From: Corinectria fuckeliana
Taxonomy: Eukaryota; Ascomycota; Sordariomycetes; Hypocreales; Nectriaceae
Assembly (NCBI GenBank): GCA_019137255.1
Contig: WPDH01000074.1
Location: forward strand, 701,905-765,904
Reading direction: 5' to 3'
Length of the DNA: 64,000 nucleotides
The notes below the pieces were generated by a model, which did not search any database, was not told where the DNA came from, and worked only from the letters and a program-made list of their open reading frames with translations. This document shows positions 22,975 through 33,507 of the stretch, one piece after another (the first letter of the stretch is position 1; the number at the start of each line of letters is the position of its first letter). Position numbers and translations under genes: made by a program.

Positions 22975-23064
22975 ATCCACCTCCTCCTCCCCTCCCCTCT
23001 CTTCGCTTTCGGCCCGTTGCTTCTTCGAGTCCCCGGTTGCCCTACGACTCGCTCATCCTTCACA
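22975..23064 (+). promoter_or_regulatory. IDH2: Pyrimidine-rich IDH2 leader
   Basis: The CT-rich run (CCTCCTCCTCCCCTCCCCTC near 22980-22999) immediately before the IDH2 start is the usual signature of the core promoter and 5' UTR of strongly expressed filamentous-fungal genes. The start context is CACAATGCTG. Confidence 0.5.
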
Positions 23065-24549
23065 ATGCTGGCCATTCGAGCCCTCTCGAGCCCTGTCTCC
23101 AGGCAGGCCCTGCGCGCAGCTCCCCGCGCGGCTGCGACCTGGGCTGTCTACGTAAGTGAAACCGCATAGATAGCTTACCTAGGTACCCAATGCTAAGCCG
23201 AGACTCCCGCTACAGAACCGATGCTACTCGACCGCCGGTGACAAGGTCGCCAAGTACAACGGCACCAAGGACTCCAAGGTACGTCGGCGCCTGGTGGAAG
23301 CAGCCCCGGCATTCAAAATCACTCAGCTGCGATGTCTCCTCGGCCTGCTAACACCACGCTCAGGGCAACTTCCTCGTCAGCTTGATCGAGGGCGACGGCA
23401 TCGGCCCCGAGATCTCCCAGTCCGTCAAGGACATCTTCGCCGCCGCCAAGGTATGTGCGCTCTCTACGCTCTCTCCACCGCCGAGAACTCCTCTCCGTGG
23501 TATCCTCTCCGCGTCATCCTCTCCGTGTAAGCTGCGATGCACTCTCACTGACACACACGCCCAAAGACTCCCATTGCCTGGGAGCCCGTCGACGTCACCC
23601 CCATCCTCAAGGACGGCAAGACCGCCATTCCCGACGCCGCCATCGAGAACATCAAGAAGAACAAGATTGCCCTCAAGGGTCCCCTCGCCGTATGTACCCC
23701 CGGGCGCCAAACCCCATCGCCGTCTCCGCCTCTCTCTAATCCCGCTCGCTCCGATAGACTCCCATTGGCAAGGGCCACGTCTCGCTCAACCTCACCCTCC
23801 GACGAACCTTCAACCTCTTCGCCAACCTGCGACCCTGCCGCTCCGTCGCCGGCTTCAAGACCCCCTACGACAACGTCAACACCGTCCTGATCCGAGAGAA
23901 CACTGAGGGCGAATACTCCGGCATCGAGCACGTCGTCGTCGATGGCGTCGTCCAGAGCATCAAGCTCATCACCCGCGAGGCCAGCGAGCGTGTCCTGCGA
24001 TACGCCTTCCAACACGCCGAGTCCATTGGCCGCAAGAAGGTCCGCGTTGTCCACAAGGCTACCATCATGAAGCTCTCCGACGGCCTCTTCCTCAAGGTGG
24101 CCCAGGACGTGGCCAAGGATTTCCCCGGCATCGAGTTCGACGCCGAGCTGCTCGACAACAGCTGCCTGAAGATGGTGACCGATCCTACCCCCTACAACGA
24201 CAAGGTCCTCGTCATGCCCAACCTCTACGGCGACATTCTCTCCGACATGTGCGCCGGCCTCATCGGCGGTCTCGGCCTCACGCCCTCGGGCAACATCGGA
24301 GACGAGTGCTCCATCTTCGAGGCCGTCCACGGCTCTGCCCCCGACATCGCCGGCAAGGGTCTGGCCAACCCTACCGCCCTGCTCCTCAGCTCCATCATGA
24401 TGCTGAGACACATGGGCCTGACCGAGCACGCCGCCCGCATCGAGACGGCCATCTTTGATACCCTGGCCGAGGGCAAGGCCCTCACCGGCGACCTTGGCGG
24501 CAAGGCCAAGACCAACGACTACGCCCAGGCCATCATCTCGAGGTTGTAG
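23065..24549 (+). CDS. IDH2: NAD-dependent isocitrate dehydrogenase, catalytic subunit 2, mitochondrial
   Basis: Oxidative decarboxylation of isocitrate to 2-oxoglutarate in the TCA cycle, as part of the Idh1/Idh2 octamer in the mitochondrial matrix. Five exons, 23065-23151, 23216-23278, 23364-23450, 23567-23689 and 23758-24549, all phase 0, give 383 residues. An Arg/Ala-rich mitochondrial presequence occupies about residues 1-35. Diagnostic blocks are IEGDGIGPEIS, KGPLATPIGKGHVSLNLTL (split by intron 4), LIRENTEGEYSGIEH, the metal-binding PNLYGDILSD and IFEAVHGSAPDIAG. The sequence follows yeast Idh2 rather than the regulatory Idh1. Introns are 64, 85, 116 and 68 bp. The frame is open upstream to an in-frame ATG at 22675, but only the Met at 23065 directly precedes a presequence. 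Codons strongly favour C in third position, as in highly expressed genes. Confidence 0.98.
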
Positions 24550-25427
24550 ATGCAAGACTAGATACCTGCTGCTTCCGGTGTGCACGTCTGTTTGATGAGG
24601 GTAGTATTTATGTAACTGTACCAACCAATCCTAGATTAAGGCACGGCGAAATGATTATTTGAAGATTCACCTAGCCTCTCTCCCCCTCCGTCTGATGTGC
24701 CTCAAAAGGTTTGAACTTGCTAACCCAATATTCTTACCAACTCTGGACTCGTGTGATTAGATGGCTACCAGAGCAGTTTTGGCCGCTTTCAACGCAATGT
24801 ATCCATTGTATCTCTGCACTCGCACTCAATCACCCAGTTCACCTTTATCGAGAGGTGTCAACACGAGTCTAGCATGCAACCCCTCCTACCCTACAAGCGT
24901 GTCGAATAGAACCAAGAAGATTCAAGAGGTCCGTGTTCCCGATCTCTACAGTTATACTACGCGGACGCAAAGCTGAGTAAAAACAAAGAGAACAAAATTG
25001 TAGGCAACATACAACTTGTGAATTGATGTCCAACTCCGGGCGCCGTGTTTTTTTTTTGTGCCCTGCAGACATGTCATGATGCAGCCCGCCAACAAAGCAA
25101 TATACAGACCCCACTGATCATGCACATCATCACGTCAACCTGCAAACTAAGCAAACCACGCTGCGACAGCATGTCGAGTATTATCCTAACGCTTCGTAAC
25201 GTACACATGCGTACGGATATGTCCAATCGCTGTTTCGAATCCGTCACCCAGGGATATTCCGTGTGCCTTGATAGGCCATGCTTTGCCGGCCCCGTACCTA
25301 TGATCCAAAAATGCCGACAGGATTCCACGTACGCCAGTTCGTAACCCAGTAATCTCCCAAACATGAGGTTTCTCCGCTCCATCCTCGCATCCTTCTAGTG
25401 CTCTTCAAAAGCCCATTCAAGTCAACC
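24550..25427. other. Convergent 3' intergenic region IDH2 / F-box gene
   Basis: 878 bp between the two stops. It contains a T-rich run near 25047-25058 and AT-rich stretches suited to two 3' UTRs. No gene is recognisable. Confidence 0.55.
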
Positions 25428-28400
25428 TCAAAGTCGTCCGGTCCGGATCTCCTTGTCAAAAATCTTCACACCCCACACATCGTAGAACTGCAACACCCCT
25501 ACAGTCTTGAGCCGGAGCCGCTTCCCGCAGTGGAACGCATCGTCGTCGTCATCGTCGCTTTCGGTGTCCGAGCCCCAGTCGCTCACCGGGAGCAGCGGAA
25601 GAGCATCGTCGTTGTGGTTGAGAGCGGCGACGGCCTTGCCCTTGCCCTTGCCCTTGTCCCTCGTCTTTGATTCTTCCTCACTCTTCTTGGCCGTTTCCGA
25701 CGGCCGGATTACACGATCTAACCGGTCGTCCTCCATGGCGATCCACTCTAGCTTGAGCTCGGGATGGTGCGAGAGGTTATCCACAATGAAGTTCAAGATC
25801 TCGCGCATGACCCAGATACAAGTGTCGTTGTTTCTGAAATGGAGGATGTGTATGGCTCGCAGATTCGCCAATCCAGAAAAGTACTGCATAAAAGCATGCT
25901 GCAAGACGAGTTAGCACGAACATTGAGACGAGATCTTGTGTTGGTTTGACTTACCACAGCGTGGATGTTCACGCTGATAGCCAGTTCCTCGAGCTGAATT
26001 CCCCGGTTACAAATAAGAATCATGGCCTTTTGATCGACATCCCAATTGGATCCATTTGACTCATCCTTGATCATGAGCCTCTTTAAAGTCATGATATGCT
26101 TCTTTAGAATGAGACGACGGATTTGGTCAATCGTCGTGGTCGTCCTAGGGGCAAAACTCTCTGGCTTGTGTTTTGCGCTGCGTTCGAGCATAAAGAGCTC
26201 ATGTAGCTCCTCTAACTGCGACATGCAAGTCAGGAAGGCCGGGGACACATTGTCGGTGAAGACGCTGCGTAGCGCTAAAGGGTGAACCTTGTTCTCCTTA
26301 GATAGCAGTGTCCAAATCGGGGCCTGGTTGCCGACGTTGAGGAGCGTGAGGTTCTTGATGCAACGCAAGTCCATAGCTCTCGATAACACGGAAGCTTTGA
26401 CGGGAAGCAGGTAGATGCACAGCGTCTCCAGCGAAACCCCGCGAGTATCCCGGATGTAGTCTTCCATGGAGCGTCGGCCGTTCTCAGTACTGGTGTCCTT
26501 AGAAGGGCTAGGTAGTTGCCTCGTTGCATCGATAATTTCGGCTTCCGCTGTATTGACTTGATGTTGGATGTTGGCGATAGAAAGAAGGAGTTCCTTTAGC
26601 TGGGATTCCGCTTCCTTGACATGGTCGGGGTCGGCGCCGGCTCCCTCCGCACGCATGACCTCGAGCTTTTGGCCAAGCCCATCCGCCTGCTCTTGGAAAT
26701 GACTGAGTTTCGCTGAGAGGGTTTCGGTGTTGTTCAGCTGTGCCGTTAAATTTGTGATGACGCGGTTCATTCTAGGAGATGAGCTGGACGCATATACAGC
26801 CAAAAGCCTGAGGGCTGAATCCAGTTCCGGAGTTCTCTCGGCAGCATCTTTTGTAGCCTGATCATCGGAATCTTCGTCGACTTCATCCACCACGTCCAAA
26901 TGCTCAATCTCAATGTCTTCCGGGGATACCTCGCCTTCAACACCCTTGCCCTTAGATTTGCTGTTGGAAGCTGCGGAGCTCGAACAATCCCCCTTCAGTT
27001 CTGCCTGGAGGTTCTGGATACCCTCGTCCGCCTTAGAGCCTTCGCTACCCTTGGTAACTTCAGGGGAAGACTCATCTGAGGATTTAGGAGGAAATTTGCC
27101 TGATTCGATATACTTTCTGGCGGCCGTTTCGATCATGTCGAGAATGTCTTGTTGTTCAGTAGAAAAGTCCCGTGAGCCACTGGTGAGCGACATCAGTTTG
27201 GAGGAGACGCCCCTCATCGATGTGATGAACGTTTCCCGAGGATCCACCGTGTCGTCATGTTCGGACTCTTCGCTTTTCTCGTTACTAGCTGTAGCGTCCT
27301 TGCGCCGCTTTTGAAACTGCGATTTCTTGACGATAAATGGCTCGACATCAAATACCCTACCCAAGACAGACTCTTGAAGCTTGCGTTCCTCTTGCGAACG
27401 GAAGTTCTTAACAGGACCACTCGCATCAAAGGTAGAGCTCTGGGAGGCTGGCACGACCTGGAACTCGTCGTCGACGTCCGAATCATCCGGATCAGAATCT
27501 GGTGGAGGTCTCCGAGCTTGCGATGCCAGGGATTCGGACAGAGACAAATGCAATTCGTTCAATGTGGACGAAGAGTTGCGGACACATGTTTTGAGCTCAG
27601 TCACCACATCGAGGCTGTCGATATCGAGGACAGAAAGAGTCTTGAGTTTCTTGAAACCCGAGAGGGTTGGAGGCTCCCGTGAGGTCGGCAGGCGTTTCCC
27701 AGACTTGCTCTTGGACTTGGACGTCGGCAGTTGATTGGGCGGGGGTCCACTTGACATCGGAGCTGTGGTCGCATTCCCGGCGAGAGGAACCGCGAAGATC
27801 GGGGGCGGGGGCGGGGGTGTGATATCGGACCAGTGACTCGGGGGCGGGGGCGGCGGGGGCGGCGTATCATCAAGCAATAACGGCAGAGGAGGCGGAGTAG
27901 TGTAGTAAGAGTCGCCCTCTTGCATACGAATGTGGAATGCTGTCAATGTCTGTATCTTGTGCAATTCCTTATAAACGGGCCTGCTGAGTTCCACCCGAAT
28001 GTTCCATCTGCACGGTGGGTTAGCACTAGAAGAGAAGGGCAAGTGACGAATTGCGGTACCGCATACCGGAAAGTCTCGAGAGACTTGGCTTTCTTCAGGG
28101 TCAGATACAGCAAAGTATTCAGGAACTTCCCGCAACTAGCGCTGTACAGGTATGGCTTGTAAGCATGCTCGGCTTTGGCGCCGGTACTAACAGTGTCCAT
28201 GGACAATTCCTTGAGATGTTTGGCGTAGTTGTACTCGCTAGTGGTGAAGGCATCGAGGCCACCGGCGAGGCCGTCAATGGGACACTCGAACCGCAGGTCA
28301 TCTTCATCGGGGAAGAGGATGTTGAAGGAGCGATAGAGGTGAGTGGAGGCGAGCTCGTGAAAGTGCTTTGAGACGAGTGCGACGCAGATAAGATCGGACT

Positions 28401-28578
28401 GGGAGCACTGTGAGAAGGGTCAGCGGGGTGCGCGATGCAAGGCGTATAGTGAAGGCGCATTGGCGCGGGCGCATACATGGGACAATATCTCCTGCTGAGT
28501 CTCTGCTGGCAAGTCGAGGAAAGTAATGGCGGGTTTGGGTGCGGGGGCAGCCTCGTCGCCGGCGGCCTCCGCAGCCAT
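25428..28578 (-). CDS. F-box domain protein with Pro-rich and coiled-coil insert
   Basis: Probable substrate adaptor of an SCF ubiquitin ligase; substrate unknown. Four minus-strand exons, 28578-28477, 28407-28067, 28007-25955 and 25898-25428, give 988 residues. Introns are 69, 59 and 56 bp with GTATGC, GTATGC and GTAAGT donors and CTGAC or CTAAC branch sites. The F-box spans about residues 17-60 (ITFLDLPAETQQEILSH, then CSQSDLICVALVSKHFHEL across intron 1). LRR-like alternation follows (LKELSMDTV, KSLETFRWNIRVEL). A large low-complexity insert then carries PPPPPPPP tracts (about 185-205), an acidic stretch and a coiled coil (LTAQLNNTETLSAKLSHF region). RNI-like text returns near the C-terminus (NLTLLNVGN, LEELAISVNIHAV, LRAIHILHFRN). 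A poly-Asp run and KRLRLK sit close to the end. Leucine-rich assignment is by eye. Confidence 0.85.
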
Positions 28579-31395
28579 GGTAATTGCTGGCGTCTGGGAG
28601 AACGAGGCGAGTTGGAATGGGAGGGGGATGAGGCGAAGACGAAGGCGGAGGCGGAATCTCAGGCGGAAGCGCAGGCGGGAGCGTTGGCGTGGGTGTAGGC
28701 GGCGGCGCCAAGGTCAAGGTCACTTGGAGGCGGGACGTGGCCGAAGCGACGGGAAGCGAAGCGAAGCGAAGCGAGGTGAAGCGAAGTAGATGGACGCAAT
28801 GCGATGATATGATGCACCCGCGGAATAGATGCTCGAGTAGTGCAAAGGAACCGACGGACAAGACGAGAGCGACAGCAAGCGAAGCAGAAGGATATTGGGG
28901 TAAAGATGACTCTTGTGGCAGGAAGGAATAGACAGACAGGCGGAAGAAGCAAGCCAGTCGCAAGTCGCAGGTCGCAAAGCGGACAACAAAGTACAAAGTA
29001 CGCAGTACGTCGGAGGTTGCGGTGGTGGGTGGGTGGTTCTTTGGTGGTGGATGATGGCGGGGCGGATCAACGATTCGCAGCAGGGCAAGTCTCTCGGGTT
29101 CTAGCCCGAAGCGCTGGAGAGTGCAGAGCGATGAGTGAGGCTTGCAACAGTCGCCCCATGGAAAGACATGCCTTGACGCCCCATCAAGTCCAGTCACGGG
29201 CGCATGGGAGGGGGCCGAGGGGGCATGGACATGGATGGACATGGGGGGCATGGCTTTTAATTGCGCAGTAGTGTGAGCGCCATGGAACGGCATGTGGCAT
29301 GTGGGCACTTCCGCAAGGGCTGTGAATAGCAGAGCAAATATTGTCATTCATGGTTAACTTAAGCTCCTTGTACATGATTCAGTTTCGATAATACGAACCA
29401 CTATTTCGACACTGGAGAGTTGTCCGACAGACAGTGTCTTCGTATCCCCAGGCGTGTTGCTTTCCATGCTTGGCCATGTGTACCCGGCACGGCATTGTAC
29501 ATGTAACATTGCCCAGCACCACGCTGCGGATTTGATAGATGAGATTTGTTATCAAAGACCCGGGGTTCTACAGACTGTGGGCCACAAGCAAGAGATGCAT
29601 CGTCCCGACGGGGATCCATCTTTGAAGCCCCAAACTGACAGCTCGGCCAGCACGGACAGAGAAATGACCAACAGAGAAATTATGAGTCAATGGCCAACGC
29701 AGATGCGACCAACACAAACGCGAACAACACAGAAATGGCCAACAGACAGGGAGACAGTCTAACCTCGTGACGGCTCACAAATCAGCTCTGTCGTCCCAAC
29801 ATGCCCGCCCTGTCATGTCACGACTCACAGCTCTCGGGCTGTATACGTTGCACCGCCGTCTCTGAATCAGGGTTGGTGTGAGTATTTTTCGTACCCCACA
29901 GCCACGTCCAGCGTGGTTCGAGTCGTGAAGGCCTTGATTAATTAATATTAATGTTCTGTCTACCTAGGTACATTGTCATTCAGTTTTCTTCATTCCTTAG
30001 GTTTGACTCCCCGGAGTCATGTCTGCGAAGCCGGACTGTAAATACTGTAGGACTAACAAATTCCGTCGGTACGGCAGTGCACGGGACGCATTAGTTGGTA
30101 AAAGAAGGGCCATTTTGTCACGGTGGCTCCAAGCTTAGGTCTAGGTCTATGGTATACTACTAGCAACTAAGTAGGGACCACAAAATCTAAGTACTTAGAC
30201 TAATAAGTAGGCGGTAGCCCACATCGGCTTTCTCGTGTGGGGTTACGGTGCAAGGGTATGAACCTCCTAGTCGCCCCATCTTTCGTTCAGAGACACGACG
30301 AAACTTGAGGACCGGAGGCTTGCAACTCTTCAGGCAGTGTGTGCGTAATCCTCTTGAGAAATCCAGAGTTGGGTTGATCTAGTCCTCGAAGGAGCTTCGC
30401 CAGGGCCTGCGCTAGGTGTACTCGTCTGGCTGGACTGTAAGTATAGCTCATTCGCCAACTTTGCACCAGCACCTGTGTTTGAATAGGTAGGGCTGAATGA
30501 AGTTATTGCTGGCCAGCCATTTATTCATGTGCAACCTAGGTAAGTTCCTGCGTCTATTTTAGTTGTTGGCTTCCCACAGCTGATGGTGTGATGCAATGTT
30601 GAGTGATCCTTAAATATAGGCAGACGCTCAAGATCCAGGCTAGAGCCAAGTCTCAAGGCGCAACTATGAGGTGCGAATATGCTCGGATATGGGTGCCGGT
30701 AGGCTTGGATGTGATCGCCAATCCAGTTTGCCAAGTCGCCCAGCTTCCATGCAAAGCCGCCACCGGTCTGGCCTGGCCTGGCCTGGACTCTAGACTACAG
30801 AGTCTGGTCACTCCACTCATGCGCCATGGACATCGGCCCCCAAACACAACAGAGCCATCTGCAAGCCGCGTTGCGAATTTCCAGCACTATGACTGCAGCT
30901 GCGGCTGCGGCCGAGGCTGAGGCTGAAGAGGGCTGTTGGTTAGTACAACGACCAAGATGAAACAACCTGAGTTAAGGGATCCGATCCTCCCCAACCCCGT
31001 AAACGGCTTCTCCAGGGTCCACTCCCAAGGCTGTGCTCGGGCCGTGTAATAGTGTGTGATGCACTCCCTCCCCCCCTTCAGATCAGGCAAATTATGGAGG
31101 GACAGAAACCACTTGTCCTAGACCCCGTCTTACTTTTCCTGTTTCCCCATCTCACTCACTCACTTCATAGATATGCTTTACCGTCCCTGCTGCATCTAAC
31201 CCTTTTTCCCATTCGCTTTTTACTGTTGCTGTTCGTCCGGTGTGGCACAATACCCCGCTGTACCTAATACCCACGTACGCGCGGCTGTGGGCTTCTCGCC
31301 ACATCTTGAATCTATCCATTCACTTCCGGCAGGTCGCCGTCGTTGGCTGCCTCCACAACCGCACGAGGACTCGCTGTCTTGAAGCTATCCTGGTA
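28579..31395. promoter_or_regulatory. 2.8-kb divergent spacer between F-box and Cyk3-like genes
   Basis: Both flanking genes start outward from this spacer, so it must contain two promoters. The left part (28579-28960) is the F-box leader, purine-rich on the plus strand, with a GAAGC pentamer run at about 28752-28787. The middle is AT-richer, with ATTAATTAATATTAATG near 29938, a TACCTAGGTA palindrome at 29961 and AGTACAAAGTACGCAGTACG near 28989. The right part (31080-31330) is CT-rich and is probably the leader of the downstream gene. No supported gene is seen. Confidence 0.6.
28752..28787 (+). repeat. GAAGC microsatellite
   Basis: About six imperfect copies of the pentamer GAAGC upstream of the F-box gene. 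Confidence 0.8.
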
Positions 31396-33507
31396 ATGGC
31401 CGCCGATAACGATGAGCCTCAGTACAACACGCTGGCAGAGCGAATAGCAGCCCTCAACAAGCAGAAGAACTTCAGCAGCACCCCCGAGCCTGTTCGCAAA
31501 CGACCCCCTCCACCACCTCCTCCTGGCCGCCCTGTGGTTGAGTCTAGGACGCAATCGCTACCGGTGGTCGCATCTTCCCCAGCGAGTTCTCGGGGCGGCT
31601 CGAACCCTGCCGTCCCCCCAAGGCCCAAGCGGAACAATGCGCCACCGCCTTCCGAGCACCATCTCGCAGTTGCGCCGCACGAGGCCATCGGGACGCACCA
31701 TCACCACCAGAGCCCGAAAGTTGCCCCACCTCCGTTGCCAAGCCGCACCCCGTCCGGTCAAGCAGCGCCGAGTCTACCTCCGCGGCGAACCTCGACTCAG
31801 TCTTCCACTTTGATGGTGAGGCGCAATTCGGGCTCTTCCGAGCTGTCTCAGCATTCAACCTTGTCTTCCATGTCTGTGGGTTACGCTGCGTCGTCGGTTA
31901 CCAGCCAGGGCTCTGAGGGCACCATTCACAAGCTGCCCCCGGCATTCGACCCGGCCAGTCTCCCCCAGCTGCCACCCACCAAGAGAGAGCGCGAGGCCAA
32001 GGAGGCTGCAAAGGCGGCGGCCGCCAAAGAGGCCGCCAAGCCCAAGCCTAGGTACCACGTCGCAGCAGCCCCCGTTCCCGCTGCTCGCCAGATTGAGTCA
32101 GCTCCGGCCCCCAAGCCTACTCTTCCCCCGAGACTGCCCTCGCGGCCGGCACAGCCACAGCGAAGTGCAACGGTGGCCACCACAGAGCCAAGCCTGCCGC
32201 CTCGGAAACTGCCACCAAGGCCGGCGGCTTTCGCCAAGTCGCCGTCCATCAATGGTGCTTCAAGGGGGCAGCACCAGAACCGCCAGGCCACTGAGCAGCA
32301 TACCCCATCGCTCCCGGGTACGCGACCGCATCTTCCAAGCAGGCCGCAATCCCTCGATGGATCTCCTCCCGTCCCAGTTGCCTCGCGACCGTCACTTGCG
32401 CAGATCGAGGCCGTCTCTTCCCGAGCAGCTGCACCCACACAAGTGGTCGTCGATTGCTTCATTTGTCGAGACTGGAGTGGCCCCGATGGAGTAGGTGCCC
32501 AATTCCCTCGGCAGTCACTACCGAGACAGGATCCCGTAGGTCACCTGGCTCGTGGACTCTGCGACCCTTTCCCGTCTTATACCGACAAGGCCCGGGCAAT
32601 CTTCGCTTGGTTCCACCACAATATCTTCTATGACACCGTGTCGTTCTTTGGAAACTGCGTTAAACACATGTCAGTCGAAGACACCATATTTAGTGGGAAA
32701 GCTGTTTGCCAAGGATACGCCGAAACGTACAAGGCCATTGCAAACAGGGCTGGGCTCGAGTGCGTTCTCATTAGCGGCCATGGAAAGGGATACGGACATC
32801 GTCCCCTGAAAAAAGGGGAGCGTCCTCCTCCGCCCAAGCCAGACGGCCACGCCTGGAACGCGGTGCGGATTGATGGTGGTGAGTGGAAGTTGCTGGATGC
32901 CTGTTGGGGTGCCGGCCACCTTGACTCGGCCACCAACGAGTATAAGCAAGTCTATTCGCCGAAGCAGTTCATTAGGCCAAACGACGAGTTCGGCAAGTAT
33001 CACTTCCCTCGTGAGTCGCGGTACCAGTTCCGGGACGACGGCCGAGTCATCACCTGGGAGGAGTACATTGTGGACGAGAATGACGGCGAGCAACCCATAT
33101 TCTACGGCGGCGGGCACCAAGAAGGAATATCCGAGGCCAGCGTCGAGCCGAGGGAGCGAAACATCTCGGTGCATAGCAACCAAGTCGTGCGGTTCCAGTT
33201 CTCCAAGATCTGCGAGCACTGGACATCGGAGAAACACGGGCTGGGTGCACCTCCGCTGCTGCTCCTTTGCATTCACGGAGTCGACGGGCGAAAAGACGAC
33301 ATGGTTCCAATTGAGACGGACGGTTATTGGCACTGGGTTGACGTGAATGCGAGGGACCTGGGGGCGCCGGGACAGTCGATTCAGGTTGCGCAGCCGACAA
33401 CCATTAAGGGGCAGGACGCCAGGAGCGTCACGGCCGAGGAATTCTCGGCGAAGAAGGGCAAAGTGAGCATGGCCTGGTCTTATGTTATGCGGTGGGAACT
33501 GGTATAA
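31396..33507 (+). CDS. Transglutaminase-like domain protein, Cyk3-like
   Basis: Fungal proteins with this transglutaminase-like core include the cytokinesis factor Cyk3, which acts at the contractile ring and septum; this one is probably a relative. A single exon from the Met at 31396 (MAADNDEPQYNTLAERIAAL) gives 703 residues. Upstream in-frame codons lie in the CT-rich leader. Residues 30-380 are disordered and Pro/Ser-rich with many SH3-ligand-like motifs (RPPPPPPPGRP, PSLPPR, LPPRLPSRP, LPPRKLPPRP). The C-terminal half carries the core: YTDKARAIFAWFHHNI, then the triad candidates C438 (GKAVCQGYAE), H485 (DGHAWNAVRI) and D501 (LLDACWG). A beta-rich tail ends in AWSYVMRWEL. No SH3 domain is present, unlike budding-yeast Cyk3; the Pro-rich part may instead bind SH3 partners. 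Catalysis is not established by the residues alone. Confidence 0.85.
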   Translation: MAADNDEPQYNTLAERIAALNKQKNFSSTPEPVRKRPPPPPPPGRPVVESRTQSLPVVASSPASSRGGSNPAVPPRPKRNNAPPPSEHHLAVAPHEAIGTHHHHQSPKVAPPPLPSRTPSGQAAPSLPPRRTSTQSSTLMVRRNSGSSELSQHSTLSSMSVGYAASSVTSQGSEGTIHKLPPAFDPASLPQLPPTKREREAKEAAKAAAAKEAAKPKPRYHVAAAPVPAARQIESAPAPKPTLPPRLPSRPAQPQRSATVATTEPSLPPRKLPPRPAAFAKSPSINGASRGQHQNRQATEQHTPSLPGTRPHLPSRPQSLDGSPPVPVASRPSLAQIEAVSSRAAAPTQVVVDCFICRDWSGPDGVGAQFPRQSLPRQDPVGHLARGLCDPFPSYTDKARAIFAWFHHNIFYDTVSFFGNCVKHMSVEDTIFSGKAVCQGYAETYKAIANRAGLECVLISGHGKGYGHRPLKKGERPPPPKPDGHAWNAVRIDGGEWKLLDACWGAGHLDSATNEYKQVYSPKQFIRPNDEFGKYHFPRESRYQFRDDGRVITWEEYIVDENDGEQPIFYGGGHQEGISEASVEPRERNISVHSNQVVRFQFSKICEHWTSEKHGLGAPPLLLLCIHGVDGRKDDMVPIETDGYWHWVDVNARDLGAPGQSIQVAQPTTIKGQDARSVTAEEFSAKKGKVSMAWSYVMRWELV

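Larger units (their letters stand above)
17029..23064. other. 6-kb region without recognisable genes
   Basis: The left end (17029-17770) is the SH3 gene leader and promoter: purine-rich on the plus strand, so CT-rich on the coding strand. From 17.8 to 22.6 kb the sequence is AT-richer with many stops. The only long open frame (18998-19615 minus, 205 codons) resembles no family I know. No open frame of 60 codons or more is present between 21172 and 22610. Palindromes include CTACCTAGGTAT near 18321 and CTACTAGTAG near 18705. A 13-bp unit ACCTTTGAGACAG is repeated directly near 20204-20230. The right end (about 22600-23064) is the IDH2 promoter and pyrimidine-rich leader. A long non-coding RNA or decayed repeat could hide here; none is demonstrable by eye. 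Confidence 0.6.

Noticed and set aside
22675..23151. In-frame ATG far upstream of IDH2 giving a 130-residue extension
   Set aside because: The extension crosses GC-rich promoter and CT-rich leader sequence, and the Met at 23065 immediately precedes a normal mitochondrial presequence.
29905..29935. GGTTCGAGTC sequence resembling a tRNA B box
   Set aside because: No A box or cloverleaf pairing can be built around it; no tRNA gene is supported here.
31240..31395. In-frame upstream extension of the Cyk3-like protein
   Set aside because: It lies in the CT-rich leader and lacks protein-like character; the Met at 31396 starts a conserved-looking N-terminus.
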